Assembly (NCBI GenBank): GCA_005656395.1
Contig: SRSI01000009.1
Location: 1,364,001 to 1,428,000 of the forward strand
Source: Strongyloides papillosus
Lineage: Eukaryota; Nematoda; Chromadorea; Rhabditida; Strongyloididae
Length of the DNA stretch: 64,000 bases
Reading direction: 5' to 3'
Shown here: piece by piece, positions 57,389-64,000 of the stretch
Position numbering within the stretch: the stretch's first letter is position 1
Layout: each line of letters opens with the position of its first letter
Program-made: the position numbers and the translations under genes
The notes under the pieces: generated by a model
The model's database searches: none
What the model saw: only the letters and a program-made list of their open reading frames with translations
Told to the model about the DNA's origin: nothing

Positions 57389-58087
57389 TTATCCTCCAAT
57401 TGATGGTGGACCTCTAGGGACTGAATCAAAATTTCCTGGTGGATCAGGAATAGACGGCGCTGTTGGAGGAACAAAACCATTAGCAAGTGGTGGTGGATTG
57501 GGAGATGAGTTAATGTTAGGCATTTGCAAATTGGTTGTTTGCGTAACAGATCTACCCCAACCTTCATTTTCTCTCGCTTCTGAATCATTCCATTCTCCAT
57601 CATTAAAATTAGTGTTAGGTGGTGGACCACCAAAGTGTCCATGTGGTCCATGCGGTCCATGTGGTCCCTAAAATAAAAAGAAATAAATGGAAAAAATGTT
57701 TACATTTAATTCAATATTTATTTTTTTAATAAATGAAAGACGAAGTATTAACATGTATTAAAGTACAAAAAATTATTTTATGTTTGAAAGATATATTTGT
57801 TAATTCCATCCTACCATTGGTCTAAACCGAAATACTTCCTCACATCTTGGATGACCAATTCGTGATTGTCTGCAATAATTTCTCAACATTCTTTTTAATG
57901 GTCGTGGAGCAAATGTTAAATCTCCTGGTTCAGTATCTAGTATTGAACGTGCACGCATTTTTTCTTCAAAACTCATTGGCCAAAAACCACCAGGACCACC
58001 ACCAGGTCCAAATCCTCCAAATGGAGGACCCCATTGAGAAGAAATAACTTTAAAAATAAATAATAGTAATAAGGACCTTATAATCAT
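57389..58087 (-). CDS. Secreted Gly/Pro-rich protein
   Basis: Exons 58087-57815 and 57667-57389 join in phase 0 (RFRPM|GPHGPHGPHG) to give 183 residues. Signal peptide about 1-17 (ending VISSQ), then a GGFGPGGGPGG run, a conserved-looking block with two cysteines (SILDTEPGDLTFAPRP, NYCRQSRIGHPRCEEVF), and a Pro/Gly/Asn-rich C-terminal half with a GPH triplet repeat. No family is recognised. The middle block, rather than the low-complexity ends, is where function is likely. An acceptor-like GTTACAG lies 11 nt before the ATG. It may share a transcript with the astacin gene. Confidence 0.65.
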
Positions 58088-58935
58088 AACTGATTGTCCT
58101 GTAACTTCTGAAGAAAGAAATGTAATTTTAACATTAATTTAAAACATTTTATACTATCATATTACAATTACCAATAGACGAAAACATCAATTTAATAAAG
58201 AAACAAGTTTACCATATTTCTAATTATAAATAATACTATGATTTTAATGATATAATATTTATTTCCTTTTCAATATTTAAATAATTGTGCTACATAATGC
58301 GCAACATGACTCAAAACTAACATTTCAACAAATATTTTACAAAATCTAAAAGTTTTTAAATGTGTGGATGCAGTTCCACAAACATTCGAATGTTAAACTA
58401 AACATAATTCATCAAAACTAATGATGTCAATATTAATTGTCGATGCCTAAATTAATTAGAAATACATTTTTTAATGAAAACCAATAAATATTTAAATTTT
58501 TATACATACAACTTCAAATGTATTTGATTAGATCTTCTATTTTTTATGCATCAATAAACTACTTCATTTCTTTAAAATGTTCCCAGTAATTCATTCGCTT
58601 TCATTTTGAAGTTAAACATAGAATTCAACAGAATATAAATCTACCAATCAAAAAAGAGTAACCGATTTACAAGAAAACCGATACATGCAAAATACCAGAA
58701 CGTTATAGAAGATCAATAAATTTCTATACAACATATCATATAATTAAAATATCACAATTCATCTTTGGATTAAATATAAATTAACTAAATAATCATTTTA
58801 AAATGACAAAAAATTTAATAACTGTTAGGATATATAAAAGTTAAATACATATAAGTCAAGAAATATTAAATTTAATAGAAAATAAAAAATATTATCATAT
58901 ACAATATATAAATTAACTACACATTACTATTTGGT
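58088..58935. other. Intergenic
   Basis: About 0.85 kb, AT-rich, upstream of the secreted gene and downstream of bir-1. A trans-splice acceptor candidate ends at 58099. No other feature supported. Confidence 0.45.
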
Positions 58936-59452
58936 TTAACACTTCTTACATATTTTATCCACTAAATTTTGATTGTGCTCCAGACCTGCGGTAATCATGC
59001 TAATGTCCTCAGAGATTTGTCCCATCACAGCCATTGTAACCTCTCTCATAGACAATATGTACAATGCTTCTCTTACATTCATATCAATTTCTTTCTTCTT
59101 CGAAATCTGGTTAGCAAGTGCACAATATGGCATTCTTCTCAGATGTTCTTCTAGTGGTATATCATCCTCCTCCCATTGTAAATCCTTTAAACAGCACATA
59201 CATTTTGCTGAAAAAATACCTTCATCTACCGCCGACATACAAAATCCTGCCTTTGCTAACTGCAAAAAGATATAATAAATTTAATGTTAAAATTAACCTT
59301 GCCTCAAGAGAAGTACATTTAGCTCCTTTGACGGTATCAAAAGGCCAACCATTGAATGTCTTTAATCTATTAACTGTTAATAGTAAGTTAGTTACTTCAG
59401 GATCAGTAAAAGAACGTAAATTGGCTAAATTACTGAAATGTTCTTCTGGCAT
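58936..59452 (-). CDS. bir-1: Survivin-like BIR-domain chromosomal passenger protein
   Basis: Exons 59452-59303 and 59259-58936 join in phase 0 (CTSLE|LAKAGF) to give 157 residues. A single BIR domain spans about 28-98: RLKTFNGWP, LAKAGF and zinc ligands Cys70, Cys73, His89 and Cys96, followed by a helical C-terminus of the survivin type. There is no RING or CARD, so it is the mitotic class rather than a classical IAP. Known role: with Aurora B, INCENP and Borealin, chromosome segregation and cytokinesis. The intron begins with GC rather than GT (GAG|GCAAGG), which fits the GC-AG class; the GT three bases on would give a stop. Gene shares an upstream region with cel-1. Confidence 0.88.
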
Positions 59453-60447
59453 AATATAATGAGCTTACCAAATAACTAGCAATTGTAATAGTTCACAAAA
59501 ATATATTTGTCAAAAAAAATGTTGCATTATGTACGAAAAAAATAAGCCATCATTGTAAGTTATAAACAATGATTTTTTGATGGATATTTTTAATGCCACT
59601 ATTTCAAAAAATTCCACTATAAGTTGAAGGGATTAAATTAGTAAAAAAGAATTGTTTTGTGAAAGAATGCTTTTCATAATATATCAATCTTGTTAATATG
59701 TCAATTTTAAAACCCTTTATCGGATACATATTTCACTAATGTGTTCAAAATTTCTTAAAAAGTTGTTACGAAAGAAAAAATATCGATGAAAATTAAAATA
59801 CTACTTAAATAATTTTTATGATATGAAATATGATTATTGATATGTAGTTGTTTTAAGAATAGTCAATAGTCTTGCAAATATTGCGAAAATTTTAAAAATA
59901 AACTTTTTATTAAGTATACTTACAATTAACCAGAAAACGCAGTAAAATTTTAATTAGGCAATGAAAATATATGCGACATTAAAAAAATAAGTAGTGAATA
60001 AATGTGAACGTAAATAAACAGGTAACATAAAATAAAATGCACCTATCAGTCATACCTTAACGTTCAAGAAAAACCTCTATCGTAAAATATTCCTTAGATA
60101 AAGGTTTAACAACATTACAATTTACCATTCGTCATACGTAGTGGCATTCAATCTACAGAATTTTATAACTTTTTACTTCAACAATTAATCTAATTAAAAT
60201 TATTAAAAATAACCCATAAAAATATTTTTTTTTCTCTACGAAAATAAAGAGTCGGCATCACAGACACAAAAAAAATACAAAAATTTACACCGAAAAATGT
60301 TTTGTAGATCAAATTGCCGAGTAAATCTGTAAATGAATACTTCAAAGTACTTTCGCAACGATTTATTCGCGCTTGTTTTTAAATAGTGGAATTTAGCTTA
60401 CCTATTTCTATTGAATATTTCGGTAGTTAATTGCTTCCTGAACAGTA
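59453..60447. promoter_or_regulatory. Shared upstream region of bir-1 and cel-1
   Basis: Just under 1 kb separates two divergent essential cell-cycle and mRNA genes. The last 200 bp before cel-1 are less AT-rich (for example GAGTCGGCATCACAGAC near 60249), in keeping with a core promoter. No coding frame. Confidence 0.45.
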
Positions 60448-62342
60448 ATGAAAAGACGCCATGAATCTCCCATTGGTATGTTTGATATATTTGTTTTTTA
60501 TTTTTAAATTTTTATAGATGTGGAAAATGGCTTGTCTATGTACAAAAAAAGTGCTGGCCCTAATGAGAGCAGTGTAAATCTTGGTATTCCAGATAGATGG
60601 TTGTACTGTCCTAAAATTGGTAAAGTTATATCAGAAATGTTTGTTCCATTTAAGACTCCTCTGTCAAGTCTATATGATTCTCAAATTCCTGATTCATCTT
60701 TATATTTTCATCCTCAGGATGTATTTGATGCAAAATTAGAAGGTGCACCAATTGGATCAAGAATTAAACTATGGATTGACTTAACAAAAACATCTAGATA
60801 TTATTCGGAAGATGAAGTTAGAAAGAATGACTGCACTTATGTGAAAATTGCTCTTGCAGGTCATGGGAAATCTCCTACAGAGGATGAAACAGATTTATTT
60901 GTTAAAACTTGTTCTGATTTTATTGAAAAAAATCCAAAAACCCTTATTGGGGTTCATTGTACTCATGGGTTTAATAGGACAGGATTTCTGATAGCAGCAT
61001 ACTTGGCATCAAAAGAATACTGGAATGTTTGTACTGCTGTAGAAGTTTTCTCTAAAGCTAGACCGTTTGGAATTTACAAGCAGGATTATCTTGATGATTT
61101 ATATGAGAGGTATAATGACGATGAAGAAGTACCACCATTAGTATCGCCTGGTAGGCCAGCATGGGAAAATGGTCCAGAGGAAAAAAATACTTCAAATCCA
61201 CATGGATCTAATGCAGACTCAAAAGGAGGAAATGGTTCTGAAAATAATGGAATTCCACAATTTATGAGTGGTTTAGTAAAATGTGCTGAATTTGTTGAAA
61301 ATACATTTTTATGTAATCAATTAAGATCAATAATCAAAGGTTATTGTCGGTATGAAAAAAATGACTTCCCTGGATCTCAACCAGTGTCTTTAGAAAGATC
61401 TCCTAATTTGGATAATTTTGAATTTCTATTTAACGAAGATTATATGGTTTCATGGAAAGCTGATGGCGTTAGATATTTAGTGTTAATAAAAGACGAAGAC
61501 GAAATATATGCATTTGACAGAAATAATAATGTTTTTAAAATTAATAATCTTTATTTTCCCCATCGTAAGGAGTTAAGGCATATTAGGGATACTTTGGTTG
61601 ATACTGAAATTATCATGGAGAAAACACCTATATCTGAAGATGAGTTTAGGACAATACCAAGAATGTTAATATATGATGTTGTACACTATGAAGATACACA
61701 AGTTGTAGATTGTGATTACCGGAAAAGGATCATGTGCATTCAAAGAGAAATCATAGAACCGCGCAAAAAAGCAATGTTTGAAGGCAAAATCGTCAGAGAG
61801 AATGAAGAAATAAGTGTGCGGTGGAAACAATTTTATGAATTAGCAGCTGTGCCAAAATTATTTGAACCTAAATTCTACAGTACACTTGGTCATGATATTG
61901 ATGGTCTTATATTTCAACCAGTAAAAGATCCGTATGTTGGTGGAAGATTTGATAAAATTTTGAAGTGGAAGCCTCCAGAGCAATCTTCAATTGATTTTAA
62001 ATTACATATTAAAAAAGTTGAAAAAAAAGGTGATATTCCTAAGTTTGTTGGGTTTTTATACGTATTGGGTCAACAGAAACCATTTGCACAAATGAAAGCC
62101 ACCAAAAGTTTGCAAAAATATGACGGGAAGATTATAGAATGTAATTTTGTTGTAAGTTGTTGTTTTTTTATTTAATTATATGTGTTTAGAATAACCAATG
62201 GACTTTTATGAGAGAAAGAACTGATAAAAGTCATCCAAATGCATTGAAAACTGCGTTGTCTGTTTTAAATACTATAAGGTATCCTATTACACGCGAATTG
62301 CTTATTCGAAGTATTAATACTAGGATTCACCGTACACATTAG
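60448..62342 (+). CDS. cel-1: mRNA capping enzyme (RNA triphosphatase-guanylyltransferase)
   Basis: Exons 60448-60475, 60518-62151 and 62190-62342 join in phase (ESPI|D and NFV|NNQWTFMRERTDKSHPN) to give 604 residues. The N-terminal cysteine phosphatase-like RNA 5'-triphosphatase has HCTHGFNRTG (nucleophile Cys157, Arg163). The guanylyltransferase has the KADG motif with the GMP-accepting Lys323, then DTEI, DGLIF (about 470) and LKWKP (about 491-495), and ends with the OB-fold RxRTDKxxPN motif. Known role: removes the 5' gamma phosphate and adds GMP to nascent RNA polymerase II transcripts in the nucleus; essential. All catalytic residues are present. Length matches animal enzymes. Confidence 0.95.
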
Positions 62343-64000
62343 AATTATTTTTCTTTAAGTTCTATTCGTTTAAATTAAAAAAATGTATAAAATTTGGAAT
62401 TAAATTGTTTTATCTTATTTTTCTCATGATATCTTTTTAAAAAGCTTCTTTAAATTATATACTTTAGAAATAAAAGTATGATGTTTGATGTTTAAATGGA
62501 ACTTTTTGATTAAGATGCATCATAGTTAATTTAATGTCTAAGTTATATTAACTAGAGTTATGCGTATATCAATTTTATTAGTTCGCATGTGTATTTTGAC
62601 GTCACATTTTTAATGTGATAATATAACATTCATTATCTATTGTGTAACTAATTATACTTGAAAAATTAAAAAAAAAAAGCCTTGCTACTAAGATTATGAA
62701 AGTAATTTTTAGTCTTAGTTTAGTCTACAAAATAAAAATTTATATATTTGCAAATACAATTACATCATCAATATGAGTAATTCCATATATAATCCTTTTT
62801 ATCTTAATTATGTCGAAAATGCCAATGGCTATTTCTAAGTAATTGCCATTATTAAAAAGCTTATTTACAAGAGCAAAATATTAAATAAATATATCTTCTT
62901 AGCTTATTGTTTTATATAATATAAAAATTTGTTTTATAAATGAAGTCGTGCTTTTGTCTAAAATTATTTTTAAAATGCCATATAAAGATTTTTTTTGACC
63001 AATACAACTTTATTTTTCTTGATTTCGTGAAAATTATTTTTTAAGTATTTCTAAATGGTGATTTAATTCTAATTATAGAACAATGTTTTAGCCAAAAATA
63101 ATAAATAATAAAAAAATAGAACGATATTTTTAATATAATTACTTAGCATGAACTTTGATTATTTATTATCAAAAATTTAATCTGTGTCCACAGGTCATTC
63201 CCACAAATTTTATTTACATATGTGTAATCTATTACCTAGAGCAAAATTGTAATGAAATAAGTAATAAAATTTTAAGTTTATTTTATGAAATTATATTGGG
63301 TGGAGCTAAAAAATTTCCTAGTAAAATATTGGTTATAATATTTTTGAAGGGAAAATACTTATGTTCATTTTTTCTGTTGAATTTTACATCACATTTATAT
63401 GGTTAATAATAACTACTCGTCACAAATGACATTGGATACATAAGTGGAAAGATAATTTAGGTTCCCAAAGTTTCCTTTATGTAGTTAAGCTTGTACTACT
63501 AAAAATTTTAGATAAAGTAAATTCTATTTTTATATAAATTTTCTTTAAAATGTGGCAAAAGAAGATAACAATCAAATTATATTATATGTAAAACTTATTT
63601 TTTGTTTAATAAAGGTATTTCATTGTTTAACACTTATTTTTTAAAATAAACGTTTTATTTGATCAGCATGACTAATTTTTAATATTATATTTGAAAAACT
63701 GCTAACAATTACACCTATCGTTTTATAATTGTTTGTACTAGTAAATTTTAAGGTTGATTGATGAAAGCTAGTATACACATTTAATTTATTGTACTTCAAA
63801 TATATTTTTATACTTTTCCATAAATGATATTACGGAGCGTAATAATTTTTTTACATTCGGTTTTATAAGCCATTATTTACGTTATAATCGCCCATTAACA
63901 TGTTTATTTATTTTAATATTAATTTAATACAAAATTGTATAATATTTGCCATAAAACAGATATCTTTATTTTAAATTAAACTGTTGATTAAAAATATTAA
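62343..64000. other. Intergenic to window end
   Basis: AT-rich 1.7 kb with no supported gene. An 83-codon ORF at 63155 has no family resemblance. A perfect TGACGTCA (CRE/ATF-type palindrome) occurs at 62597-62604; significance unknown. Confidence 0.5.

Noticed and set aside
57366..57671. Plus-strand 101-codon ORF rich in Gly/Pro
   Set aside because: It is the antisense of the second exon of the Gly/Pro-rich secreted gene, which has matching splice sites and a signal peptide.
63155..63406. 83-codon ORF near the right edge
   Set aside because: No signal peptide, no family resemblance, no splice context; composition like the surrounding intergenic DNA.

Overview
The window is nuclear DNA from a nematode, most likely a clade IV parasite of the Strongyloides/Parastrongyloides type. 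The reasons are very low G+C (judged by eye, not computed), introns of mostly 37-50 bp with GTAAGT...TTTTAG borders, acceptor-like TTTNAG sequences just upstream of several start codons (as expected for spliced-leader trans-splicing), close same-strand gene pairs resembling operons, and nematode-type family members (WIF/Ryk receptor, astacin with ShKT, CAP protein). Nothing bacterial, viral, organellar or CRISPR-like was seen.

1-13.7 kb: the 3' part of a giant bark beetle/anakonda-like SRCR and beta-helix membrane protein (+) converges on a six-exon SAXO-family microtubule-binding protein (-) whose C-terminal part is a long array of 35-residue repeats. 13.7-24.2 kb: an NDUFB6-like complex I subunit, then about 8.8 kb of AT-rich DNA holding one small secreted protein, a decayed coding region with a hairpin, and a weak reverse-transcriptase-like relic. 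24.2-32.7 kb: a lin-18/Ryk pseudokinase receptor, MCFD2, and the adjacent pair syntaxin-5 and HRD1/sel-11, so three secretory-pathway genes lie close together. 34-37 kb: a tiny secreted protein and an SLC5 sodium-coupled transporter. 37-46.3 kb: a divergent DHX9/RHA-1-like helicase head-to-head with a short KMT2C/D-type SET protein, a WD-like protein overlapping its 3' end, a CAP-domain protein with no signal peptide, and a four-helix membrane protein. 46.5-54.4 kb: TCERG1 head-to-head with ATAD1, followed on the same strand by SDAD1 and ISY1. 54.7-58.1 kb: a BTB/BACK pseudogene of different base composition, then a same-strand pair of a Gly/Pro-rich secreted protein and an astacin protease. 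58.9-62.3 kb: survivin (bir-1) head-to-head with the mRNA capping enzyme (cel-1). The rest shows no gene.

Most genes are housekeeping functions: respiration, ER export and ERAD, transcription, splicing, capping, ribosome biogenesis and cytokinesis. Exon boundaries were placed by hand from frame continuity and GT/AG sites. Where several introns join reading frames that match a known family, I treat the model as reliable; weak joins are stated. The most unusual items are the higher-order repeat structure of the SAXO gene, a stop-free 93-bp intron inside the lin-18 kinase glycine loop, a short KMT2C/D-type protein retaining a WDR5-binding-like motif, the CAP protein without a signal peptide, a GC-AG intron in bir-1, and the BTB pseudogene.
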